46,209 bases of DNA, from positions 1 to 46,209 of the forward strand of contig CAMIMS010000010.1 in assembly GCA_946221025.1 (NCBI GenBank). Direction: 5' to 3'. This DNA comes from an uncultured Pseudoclavibacter sp. GTDB taxonomy: Bacteria; Actinomycetota; Actinomycetes; Actinomycetales; Microbacteriaceae. The position numbers and the translations under genes are program-made. Of the stretch, positions 34,122-41,353 are shown piece after piece. Every line of letters begins with the position of its first letter. The first letter of the stretch is position 1. A model generated the notes under the pieces. The model did no database searches and was not told the origin of the DNA. It saw only the letters and a program-made list of their open reading frames with translations.

Positions 34122-34140
34122 CCCGATGCTAACCATCGGG
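34122..34140. promoter_or_regulatory. Perfect inverted repeat upstream of the SDR gene
   Basis: CCCGATG and CATCGGG are separated by CTAAC, about 68 bases upstream of the SDR start and 82 bases downstream of the stop of the small membrane protein gene. It could be an operator for the SDR gene or a weak terminator of the preceding gene. Confidence 0.4.
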
Positions 34141-34221
34141 CATCCAGATACCCTCAGCGCCTGGAACTCGCGGAACCGACGAATTGGCCGAACGCGACGG
34201 TCGAATGCGGCGAAGGTCGAT

Positions 34222-34872
34222 CTAGCGAACGAACGGAATCGTCAACGGTGCCTTGAACACGCGATTCTCGGAATCCGCTTTCGATCCGATGATCGTGAAC
34301 GCGAGGGTCATGATTCCACCAGCGAGGTGTGCGAGCCCGAGTACCCCGACCGTGACCATTGGAATCGGATACAACGGATCGCCCGGGGTAAGGGGCCCAT
34401 CGAGCGTTAGCGCGAAAAGCGTCACCAGGTGCACAGCAACGGACACCACGCACCAGGTCAGGAATGTCAGTGTCCAGTTCAGCGCATTCGTGCAGTTCTG
34501 GAGTTTCGCGCCACCAATCTCTTTCGCCTTACTCCGCTGCATGGCGAGCACCACGATCGTGGTCGCGAAGTTGACGATCAGGATGGGAAGCAAGTTGATG
34601 ATCACGAAGATCCACGACGCGACCTTCGGCTGATTCGGCATCGGCGCACCGTACGAATACCCGGGAGCTGTGACACCCTGCTGCCCGACCGCACTCTGCG
34701 GCTGGGAATATGGCGCCCAAGCACTATTGGGATGCGCACCGGACCCCGCGCTGTTCGAGGATGACCCCCACCCGGTATACGGGTCGGACGAGTTTCCGAC
34801 ATACGGATCCGACGTGTATCCGGAATAGCCGGACGCCGAGTTCGAGGCATTCCCCCACTGACTGTCGCTCAT
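34222..34872 (-). CDS. Small membrane protein, DUF4870-like
   Basis: The 216-residue protein has a Ser/Gly/Tyr/Asn-rich cytoplasmic N-terminus (about 80 residues with SDPYVGN/SDPYTGW near-repeats), then three hydrophobic segments at about 86-110, 130-152 and 170-195. The pattern SWIFVIINLLPILIVNFATTIVV...NCTNALNWTLTFLTW resembles DUF4870-type membrane proteins. Its function is unknown. It starts four bases after the lepA stop, with a purine-rich AAAGAAAAG stretch at the lepA end as ribosome site, so it is probably co-transcribed with lepA. Confidence 0.75.
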   Translation of the reverse strand: MSDSQWGNASNSASGYSGYTSDPYVGNSSDPYTGWGSSSNSAGSGAHPNSAWAPYSQPQSAVGQQGVTAPGYSYGAPMPNQPKVASWIFVIINLLPILIVNFATTIVVLAMQRSKAKEIGGAKLQNCTNALNWTLTFLTWCVVSVAVHLVTLFALTLDGPLTPGDPLYPIPMVTVGVLGLAHLAGGIMTLAFTIIGSKADSENRVFKAPLTIPFVR

Positions 34873-34876
34873 GGCG

Positions 34877-36727
34877 CTAGTTCTTTTCTTTGCCCTCGAC
34901 GTCACCCGAAAGCGCAGCGATGAACGCTTCCTGCGGCACTTCGACGCGGCCGACCATCTTCATCCGCTTCTTTCCCTCTTTTTGCTTCTCGAGGAGCTTG
35001 CGCTTTCGGGAAATATCGCCGCCGTAACACTTGGCGAGCACATCCTTGCGAATGGCGCGAATCGTTTCGCGGGCAATGATGCGGGCACCCACCGCCGCCT
35101 GGATGGGCACTTCGAATTGCTGCCTCGGGATGAGCTTTCGCAGCCGCTCAGCCATGAGCGTGCCGTATGCGTAGGCCTTGTCTTTGTGCACGATGGCGCT
35201 GAACGCATCCACTTTGTCGCCCTGCAGCAGAATGTCGACCTTCACGAGGTCCGCCGCCTGATCGCCCATCGGTTCGTAATCGAGGGAGGCGTACCCCTGA
35301 GTGCGCGACTTCAACTGGTCGAAGAAATCGAAGACGATCTCGCCGAGAGGAATCGAATAGCGAAGCTCGACCCGCTCTTCCGAGAGATAGTCCATTGACA
35401 AGAGCGAACCACGCCGCGATTCGCACAGCTCCATGACCTTGCCCACGTATTCCTTGGGCGTGAGAATCGCGGCGCGAACGACGGGCTCGCGCACTTCGGT
35501 GATTCTCCCCTCCGGATATTCAGAGGGATTCGTCACGGTGTGAACCTGGCCATCTTCGGTCGTCACCTCATAGATCACCGACGGCGCGGTGGTGATGAGG
35601 TCGAGGTCGAATTCCCGCGAAAGGCGCTCAGTGACGATTTCAAGGTGCAGCAGCCCCAGGAACCCCACGCGAAACCCGAAACCGAGCGCGACCGAGGTTT
35701 CCGGCTCATAGTTCAGTGCCGCATCCGAGAGTTTGAGCTTGTCGAGCGCATCGCGAAGTTCCGGATAGTCGCTCGCATCAATCGGGTACAGGCCCGAAAA
35801 CACCATCGGCTTCGGGTCGACATACCCCGGAAGGGGTTCGTCGGCGGGCTTTTGAGCGTTCGTGATGGTGTCGCCGACCTTTGACTGGCGAACATCCTTC
35901 ACACCGGTAATGAGGTAGCCAACCTCCCCCACACCGAGGCCCTTTGTCGATTCGGGCTCGGGCGCCGAGACACCGATTTCGAGGAGCTCATGCGTCGCGC
36001 CCGTCGACATCATCTGAATCTTCTCGCGCGGGGTGAGCTTGCCGTCGACCATTCGCACATACGTGACAACGCCCCGGTACGGGTCGTAGACGGAGTCGAA
36101 GATCATGCCGCGGGCGGGGGCGTCAGCCTCGCCCGTGGGGGCCGGGATGCGTTCAACGACGCGGTCGATGAGCGTTTCCACGCCCGCGCCGGTCTTGCCG
36201 GATACCCGAAGCACATCATCGGGGTCGCCGCCGATGAGGTTCGCGAGCTCGGCCGCGAACCGCTCCGGGTCTGCCGCGGGCAGGTCGATCTTGTTGAGCA
36301 CGGGGATGATCTCGAGGTCGTTTTCGAGCGCGAGGTACAGGTTCGCGAGGGTCTGGGCTTCGATGCCCTGCGCCGCATCCACGAGCAGAATCGCGCCCTC
36401 GCAGGCCGCGAGCGAGCGAGACACTTCGTAGGAGAAGTCAACGTGGCCGGGGGTGTCGATCATGTTGAGCGCATACGTTTCGCCGTTCAGCTGCCACGGC
36501 ATGCGCACGGCCTGCGACTTGATCGTGATGCCGCGCTCGCGCTCAATGTCCATGCGGTCGAGGTACTGCGCGCGCATCTCCCGATCCGGAACGGATCCGG
36601 TGATCTGCAGCATGCGGTCGGCAAGGGTCGACTTGCCGTGATCGATATGCGCGATGATGCAGAAGTTGCGGATGCGCTCGGGGGCGGTTTTCGCCGGCTG
36701 CAGCGGCTCAGGGGCTCTCGGAGACAT
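34877..36727 (-). CDS. lepA: Elongation factor 4
   Basis: The 616-residue translational GTPase has the P-loop AHIDHGKST, switch DTPGHVDF, and NKID, with the LepA-specific C-terminal domain. That domain ends KRKLLEKQKEGKKRMKMVGRVEVPQEAF. LepA acts on ribosomes during initiation and stalled elongation. The start at 36727 follows a GGGAGG element and gives the family's standard length; a longer frame upstream is not LepA-like. It is divergent from the CPBP gene with 152 bases between them. Confidence 0.96.
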   Translation of the reverse strand: MSPRAPEPLQPAKTAPERIRNFCIIAHIDHGKSTLADRMLQITGSVPDREMRAQYLDRMDIERERGITIKSQAVRMPWQLNGETYALNMIDTPGHVDFSYEVSRSLAACEGAILLVDAAQGIEAQTLANLYLALENDLEIIPVLNKIDLPAADPERFAAELANLIGGDPDDVLRVSGKTGAGVETLIDRVVERIPAPTGEADAPARGMIFDSVYDPYRGVVTYVRMVDGKLTPREKIQMMSTGATHELLEIGVSAPEPESTKGLGVGEVGYLITGVKDVRQSKVGDTITNAQKPADEPLPGYVDPKPMVFSGLYPIDASDYPELRDALDKLKLSDAALNYEPETSVALGFGFRVGFLGLLHLEIVTERLSREFDLDLITTAPSVIYEVTTEDGQVHTVTNPSEYPEGRITEVREPVVRAAILTPKEYVGKVMELCESRRGSLLSMDYLSEERVELRYSIPLGEIVFDFFDQLKSRTQGYASLDYEPMGDQAADLVKVDILLQGDKVDAFSAIVHKDKAYAYGTLMAERLRKLIPRQQFEVPIQAAVGARIIARETIRAIRKDVLAKCYGGDISRKRKLLEKQKEGKKRMKMVGRVEVPQEAFIAALSGDVEGKEKN

Positions 36728-36879
36728 GGTGTGGGCAATCCTCCCATGCATGTCAACTGCGCGCCGGGATCCGAGCGGGGTGCGCTGGTGCGGCATCGCT
36801 TCCGCAACGTCGAAGGTGCCCAGTATTCGCGCGCAATGTTCGTCGGAAACACGTCACGGACCGCTCATACGATGAACGC

Positions 36880-37968
36880 ATGACGTCAGTGCCGCCGCCC
36901 GCAGACCCATCGATTCCGCACACCGAGGGCACGCCCCCTCCCCCATCGGCGCAGCCGTCGGTCACTCACGAAGCCCCCGCGGATCCCGCGAAGCGGATCG
37001 ACACGGATGGGGTACCCGGCCGTGTGCCGTGGAAAGCGATCGCCGTCTACTGCGCGATCGCGCTCATTGGCGCGTGGATCGCGATGCTGCCGCTGTGGCT
37101 CTCGGGCACTCGCATTGCGGATGCGGACATGATGCAGTTCCAGCTGCTCACCCTGGCGATGATGTACACGCCGACGATCGCAGCGCTCGTGGCGGTATTC
37201 GCGGTGCAGCGGCCTGATAAACCTGCCCGGATGCTCGGGCTGCGCGGCGGGAGCGTCGGTTCGACGATCGTGCTCGTGCTCATCGCGTGGATTGTGCCCG
37301 CCGCCGTGAACCTCATCGGCGCCGCCATCGCCGGAGCGATCGGAGCATTTCCGGCCGACTTCGCGAACAACAGCCTGCTGGTGGAGACGATGACGCAGCA
37401 GATGCCGCCCGGGAGCGAGATTCCGCCGGCGCCCGTCCTCATGGCCATCTTCATCTTCAATACCGTCGTGTTCCAGATTCCACTGGCGAGCATCGCGGCC
37501 TTTGGCGAGGAGCTCGGATGGCGAGGCTTCCTCACGCCGGCTTTGCACCCGCTCGGGCTCTGGCCGATGGTCGGCATCTCGTCGCTCATCTGGGGTGTCT
37601 GGCACGCGCCCCTGATCCTCCTCGGCTACAACTTCGGCGACTCGGGATGGCTCGGCGTTCTGCTCATGTGCGTGTTCTGCCTGTGCATCGGCACGTTCTT
37701 CGTGTGGTTGCGACTTCGTTCGCGCACGGTCTGGCCGGCCGTCATCGGACACGGGGCGATCAATGCCACCGCCGCGACGGGCGTGCTGCTCTTTGGCCAG
37801 GCGAGCGGAGATCAGTCGCTGCAGCTGAGTGACATCTGGCCCGCGTGGGTGATCATGCTCGTGATCGGGGTTGCGCTGCTGCTCTCGCTTTCGAAGGGGC
37901 AGGCCCGTCGTCGGGAGATCCCGTCAGACGACACGCACGCTCCCGCCGGTCCGGCCGTTGCCGCGTAG
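36880..37968 (+). CDS. CPBP family intramembrane metalloprotease
   Basis: The 362-residue membrane protein has a Pro-rich N-terminus, about eight hydrophobic segments, and the three CPBP/Abi motifs. These are EELGWRG (Glu210-Glu211), WGVWHAPL (His242) and GHGAINA (His291). These residues form the metal site of the Rce1-like protease family. Substrates in bacteria are mostly unknown; some members process peptides or give immunity to bacteriocins. The ATG at 36880 lacks a strong ribosome site. The gene lies just upstream of rpsT, and the candidate rpsT promoter overlaps its last codons. Confidence 0.85.
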   Translation: MTSVPPPADPSIPHTEGTPPPPSAQPSVTHEAPADPAKRIDTDGVPGRVPWKAIAVYCAIALIGAWIAMLPLWLSGTRIADADMMQFQLLTLAMMYTPTIAALVAVFAVQRPDKPARMLGLRGGSVGSTIVLVLIAWIVPAAVNLIGAAIAGAIGAFPADFANNSLLVETMTQQMPPGSEIPPAPVLMAIFIFNTVVFQIPLASIAAFGEELGWRGFLTPALHPLGLWPMVGISSLIWGVWHAPLILLGYNFGDSGWLGVLLMCVFCLCIGTFFVWLRLRSRTVWPAVIGHGAINATAATGVLLFGQASGDQSLQLSDIWPAWVIMLVIGVALLLSLSKGQARRREIPSDDTHAPAGPAVAA

Positions 37969-37986
37969 GTGCCGCGCTGGTAACGT
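37958..37986 (+). promoter_or_regulatory. Candidate promoter of rpsT
   Basis: TTGCCG and TAACGT are separated by 17 bases. The -35 element overlaps the end of the CPBP gene. It would give an rpsT leader of roughly 130 bases. Confidence 0.5.
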
Positions 37987-38025
37987 AAGCCGTTGGCTTC
38001 CGCGTCGACCCACACGGCGCGATCA

Positions 38026-38085
38026 CCGGATGGACCCTCTCCCCGTCCGGACCGCTTTCTCGCGGGGCGCGCCGGGTTGGCGCGC
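38026..38085 (+). promoter_or_regulatory. Structured leader of rpsT
   Basis: Two hairpins lie between the promoter and the rpsT start: CCGGA/TCCGG (38026-38030 with 38046-38050) and a perfect GCGCGCC/GGCGCGC stem with a five-base loop (38067-38085). Ribosomal protein leaders often bind the protein itself; autoregulation here is an inference. The second stem could instead end the CPBP transcript. Confidence 0.4.
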
Positions 38086-38123
38086 AATCTCCATCCGAGT
38101 GACGACAGGTTAGAAAGAGACAC

Positions 38124-38384
38124 ATGGCGAACATCAAGTCGCAGATCAAGCGCATTGGCACCAACCGCAAGGCGACCGAGCGCAACAAGGCCGTGAAGTC
38201 GGAGCTTCGCACCGCCATCCGTCGCGTGCGCGAGGCCGTCGACGCCGGCGACAAGGAGCGCGCCGAGGCAGCCCTCCAGCACGCCGCGAAGAAGCTCGAC
38301 AAGGCGGCTTCGAAGGGCGTCATCCACCAGAACCAGGCCGCCAACCGCAAGTCGGCCATCGCCAAGCGCGTCAACTCGCTGTAG
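38124..38384 (+). CDS. rpsT: 30S ribosomal protein S20
   Basis: The 86-residue basic protein is a typical S20: ANIKSQIKRIGTNRKATERNKAVKSELRTAIRR at the start and HQNQAANRKSAIAKRVNSL at the end. It binds 16S rRNA early in 30S assembly. An AGAAAGAGA site precedes the ATG. A terminator follows closely. In many actinobacteria rpsT faces holA directly; here the NmrA/WYL pair lies between them. Confidence 0.97.
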   Translation: MANIKSQIKRIGTNRKATERNKAVKSELRTAIRRVREAVDAGDKERAEAALQHAAKKLDKAASKGVIHQNQAANRKSAIAKRVNSL

Positions 38385-38412
38385 CGAGCACGCAGTGCGC
38401 CATCGCGCATCG

Positions 38413-38448
38413 CACTCTCGCCCCCGGCTTCTGGCCGGGGGCGATTGC
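38413..38448 (+). terminator. Hairpin terminator after rpsT
   Basis: A perfect 11-base stem (TCGCCCCCGGC at 38418-38428 with its complement at 38434-38444) has a TTCTG loop, with flanking CGCA/TGCG that can extend it. It lies 33 bases after the rpsT stop. Confidence 0.8.
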
Positions 38449-38501
38449 GTTACCGGACGTCTCCGCGGTCAGCGCCAGGCATCGACGGATGGAAAGACGG
38501 G

Positions 38502-39371
38502 TCATAGCGCGGGGATCAGCTCGTCCTGCAGCCAGCCCGCGAGACTCGTTGGCGTCGTACTGATTACTGTGCGCAGTTGCTCCGCCTGGAAGTCGTCGCG
38601 CAACCCAGCGCTCATCCCCAGCACTGAGTCGGCCATTGCCGGGGGCATACCGGCCTCGAGGTATTGCTGTCGCATCAGGTCGTCGCTGATCTGGTGTGCC
38701 CGCACGTGACGCCCGGTCAGGTCGGTGAGAAGCGCGGCCACGTCATTCCACGACAGGTCCTGCGGTCCATGCACCGCCTGCACGCGATGTCCGTGCCACG
38801 ACGTGTTCAGCAATGTCAGTGCAGCCACTTCGGCGATGTCCCGCGGCGCAACCCAGCTGAATCGATGGTCCACGGGCAGAACCGTGCTCAGCAGTCCGCG
38901 GCGAACTTCATCCAGGCTCAGCAACAGGTTCGTGAAGAAGTAGCCGCATCGCAGATGCGTCACATCCGCGTCCAGCTCATCGAGCGCGATCTCGGTAGCG
39001 GCTAGGCCGTCGATTTCACCGACCCCGTGCCGCTTCTCCGCACCGACACTGCTCTGGAACACGATCCGGCCAATGGCATTGGCCTTTGCCGCCACGACGA
39101 TGGCTTGCGTTGCCCTGGCGTAGTCAGCGAGCGGATCTGCCGACGCAGTGCTCGGGTCAACCCAGTAGATGGCTTCCACCCCGCGGGTGGCCAACGCGAC
39201 CTGCTCGGGATCGGTGGAGTCGGCCTCGACGATGTCCACGTGAGGCAAGACATCGGGCGGGAGGTTAGAGGGAGTGCGGGCCAGCAGGAGTGGCCGCACC
39301 CCCGCACGGATCAACATGCCGGTCAGGTGGGTGCCAACGTTTCCGGTCGGGGTGGTGATAGCAATGCGCAC
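38502..39371 (-). CDS. NmrA-like NAD(P)-binding oxidoreductase
   Basis: The 289-residue protein begins with a Rossmann motif of the atypical SDR type (RIAITTPTGNVGTHLTGMLI) and has no YxxxK catalytic pair at the usual place, as expected for NmrA/HSCARG-like proteins. These sense NAD(P) or reduce quinone-like substrates. Other core segments are VEADSTDPEQVALATRGVEAIYWVDP and RIVFQSSVGAEKRHG. The GTG at 39371 has a strong GAGGAG site. It is divergent from a WYL-domain regulator, with a long inverted repeat between them, so the regulator probably controls it. Confidence 0.85.
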   Translation of the reverse strand: MRIAITTPTGNVGTHLTGMLIRAGVRPLLLARTPSNLPPDVLPHVDIVEADSTDPEQVALATRGVEAIYWVDPSTASADPLADYARATQAIVVAAKANAIGRIVFQSSVGAEKRHGVGEIDGLAATEIALDELDADVTHLRCGYFFTNLLLSLDEVRRGLLSTVLPVDHRFSWVAPRDIAEVAALTLLNTSWHGHRVQAVHGPQDLSWNDVAALLTDLTGRHVRAHQISDDLMRQQYLEAGMPPAMADSVLGMSAGLRDDFQAEQLRTVISTTPTSLAGWLQDELIPAL

Positions 39372-39412
39372 GGAAGTCTCCTCAGGGGTTTGCTCGTGTG
39401 GCGACGCTATCC

Positions 39413-39443
39413 ACAGATGCGGCCTGTTATCGGCCGCATCTGT
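39413..39443. promoter_or_regulatory. Perfect 12-base inverted repeat, candidate operator
   Basis: ACAGATGCGGCC and GGCCGCATCTGT are separated by TGTTATC. The centre contains -10-like elements for both directions (TGTTAT and, on the other strand, GATAAC). It ends 15 bases before the WYL regulator start and begins 41 bases from the NmrA-like start, which is a good place for a repressor to control both genes. Confidence 0.7.
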
Positions 39444-39458
39444 TCCAGAATCGGGGGC

Positions 39459-40175
39459 ATGCAAAGTCCTTCGTCGCGGTCACTGCGTCTGCTGGCGCTT
39501 CTGCAAACGGGCCGCCGATGGTCCGTGACCGACTTGGCCAATCGGCTCGATGTCGCGCCACGAACGGTGCGGCGTGACATCGCGAGGCTACGCACGCTCG
39601 GCTACGACGTGCGGTCACATCCGGGCCCCGGTGGGGCCTACACCCTTGTCCCGAGCATCAAGATCCCACCGCTCCTGCTGGACGCCGACGAGGTGTGCAC
39701 GCTCGTCACGGGGCTCCTCATTCTCGAGGCGGGTCTCGCAGACGACAACGCGACCACTGTGAGAACCAAGCTGGAACAACTCCTGCCGCCGAGCCTTCGG
39801 CAACGAGCTGTCGCTACCGTCGCAGCGACCCAGGTCCTCACCGCCGCCGACACTGTTCACGTTCCGACCCTGGGGATGATCGCGGACACGATCGCAGCTG
39901 GACAGCACCTGGACTTCGCTTACACCGACCAGCATGGAGAGTCGAGCAGCCGCATCGTCCAGCCATACCGCCAAGTGCTGCGCAGCGGCATCTGGTACCT
40001 CATCGCCTACGACACACAGCGCGACGACTGGCGAGTGTTCCGTGTCGACCGCATCCGCAACCCTGTGCCCCGAACACCGGCGCCGGGATACGAGACCCGC
40101 CGATTCCCTGACGACTCCATCCAGCACTGGCTCCAGACTGATTTCGGCCGCGGGAACCAGCACACCGACTATTGA
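39459..40175 (+). CDS. WYL-domain transcriptional regulator (YafY type)
   Basis: The 238-residue protein has an N-terminal winged helix (about 1-55; LLALLQTGRRWSVTDLANRLDVAPRTVRRDIARLRTLGYDV) and a C-terminal WYL domain (about 140-225; YRQVLRSGIWYLIAYDTQRDDWRVFRVDRI). WYL domains bind ligands, often nucleic acids or nucleotides. The start at 39459 lies just after the candidate operator, consistent with autoregulation; a GGGGG stretch is the only ribosome site. The long open frame further upstream is antisense to the NmrA-like gene and was ignored. Confidence 0.9.
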   Translation: MQSPSSRSLRLLALLQTGRRWSVTDLANRLDVAPRTVRRDIARLRTLGYDVRSHPGPGGAYTLVPSIKIPPLLLDADEVCTLVTGLLILEAGLADDNATTVRTKLEQLLPPSLRQRAVATVAATQVLTAADTVHVPTLGMIADTIAAGQHLDFAYTDQHGESSSRIVQPYRQVLRSGIWYLIAYDTQRDDWRVFRVDRIRNPVPRTPAPGYETRRFPDDSIQHWLQTDFGRGNQHTDY

Positions 40176-40189
40176 TCCGGCTAGGGCAA

Positions 40190-41218
40190 CTAGAGGTCGC
40201 GCGTGGCGATCGCCCGCAGCATTCGTTCGACCGCGAACTCCGCATCGCGGCTGGCGCCCTTGACCCGGTGGTCGGTGTCGGCGACAAGCTCGATCGCACG
40301 CGCAAGCTGCGCATCGTCCCAGCCGCGAAGCTCGCGCCTGGCCTGACCAATCTGCCAGGGCGCGGCGCCCACCTGCTTCGCGAGCGCCGCGTCGCTTCCG
40401 GTAAGCCCCGAGACCTTCGCCATCGTGCGAAGTTTCGATGCGACGGCGGCGACAATCGGCACGGGAGAAAGCCCCGTTTGAAAGGCGTGGCGAGAAAGCG
40501 CGAGCGCATCCCGGGGCCTTCCTGCGAGCGCTGCATCCGCGATCTTGAATCCGGTCGTTTCGACCCGGCCGCCAAAGTACGAATCGACGAGCTGCTCGTC
40601 GATCACATCCCGCCCGAGATCGGCCAGCTGCCTGGTCGCGCTCGCGAGCTCGGCGAGGTCGGTTTGGAATGCGGCCACCAGCTGCGCCGCAGCTTGCGGC
40701 ACGATGCGCTGGCGGTGATCACGAACGATGCCGGCAACGAACTCGACGAGCTCCTGCGGTTTGAGAGGCGCCGCCACGACTTCAATCGCGGCGCCCGGTT
40801 CGGATCCGCGGATGGCATCGAGCAGGCGCTTGCCGCGCACACCCGACCGGTGGCGCAGGCACAGTGTCGTTCCATCAACGGGTTGCTCGAGGTAGCGGAT
40901 CGCATCATCAATGAACGCATCGGTGCACTGCTCGACGCCGCGCACGATCACCAGGCGTGGCTCGAGAAACAGCGACGGACTGACGTAGGTCATGAGCTCG
41001 CCTGATGCGTACCCGGACGCCTCGAGCTCGGTCACTTCGAGTTGCGGGTCTTCGGCGACGAGGATCTCGCGAAGACCCCGGATCGCTTCTTCGGCGAAGT
41101 AGTCCTCGGCCCCGCTTACGAGCACCACCGGAGCCGGGCGAACGTCGCGGGCGGCTAGCTGGGGGATGCGCGCAGTCTTCTTGCCGGCTGCGCGAGCGCC
41201 GCGGGATCGTTCGGCCAC
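40190..41218 (-). CDS. holA: DNA polymerase III delta subunit
   Basis: The 342-residue clamp-loader subunit shows VVLVSGAEDYFAEEAIRGLRE at the start (a degenerate nucleotide-binding region) and SGELMTYVSPSLFLEPRLVIVRGVE. The helical collar end contains LRTMAKVSGL, QIGQARRELRGWDDAQLARAIELVADTDHRVKG. Delta opens the sliding clamp during loading. The GTG at 41218 has a GGAGGAG site. It commonly follows comEC directly; here the dynamin-like pair intervenes on the other strand. Its stop is 14 bases from that of the convergent WYL regulator gene, with no terminator visible. Confidence 0.93.
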   Translation of the reverse strand: MAERSRGARAAGKKTARIPQLAARDVRPAPVVLVSGAEDYFAEEAIRGLREILVAEDPQLEVTELEASGYASGELMTYVSPSLFLEPRLVIVRGVEQCTDAFIDDAIRYLEQPVDGTTLCLRHRSGVRGKRLLDAIRGSEPGAAIEVVAAPLKPQELVEFVAGIVRDHRQRIVPQAAAQLVAAFQTDLAELASATRQLADLGRDVIDEQLVDSYFGGRVETTGFKIADAALAGRPRDALALSRHAFQTGLSPVPIVAAVASKLRTMAKVSGLTGSDAALAKQVGAAPWQIGQARRELRGWDDAQLARAIELVADTDHRVKGASRDAEFAVERMLRAIATRDL

Positions 41219-41353
41219 CCGGCTCCTCCATCCGTTCTTGCCGCGATTGACGCGGCGCGAACAGGCTAATGCTCCCCACCCGCATCCCGAACGCCGGCGA
41301 CCCGGCGGGCCGCCTCGTCGCATTCACGGCGAAGATGCGGCACCCTTGGCGGT

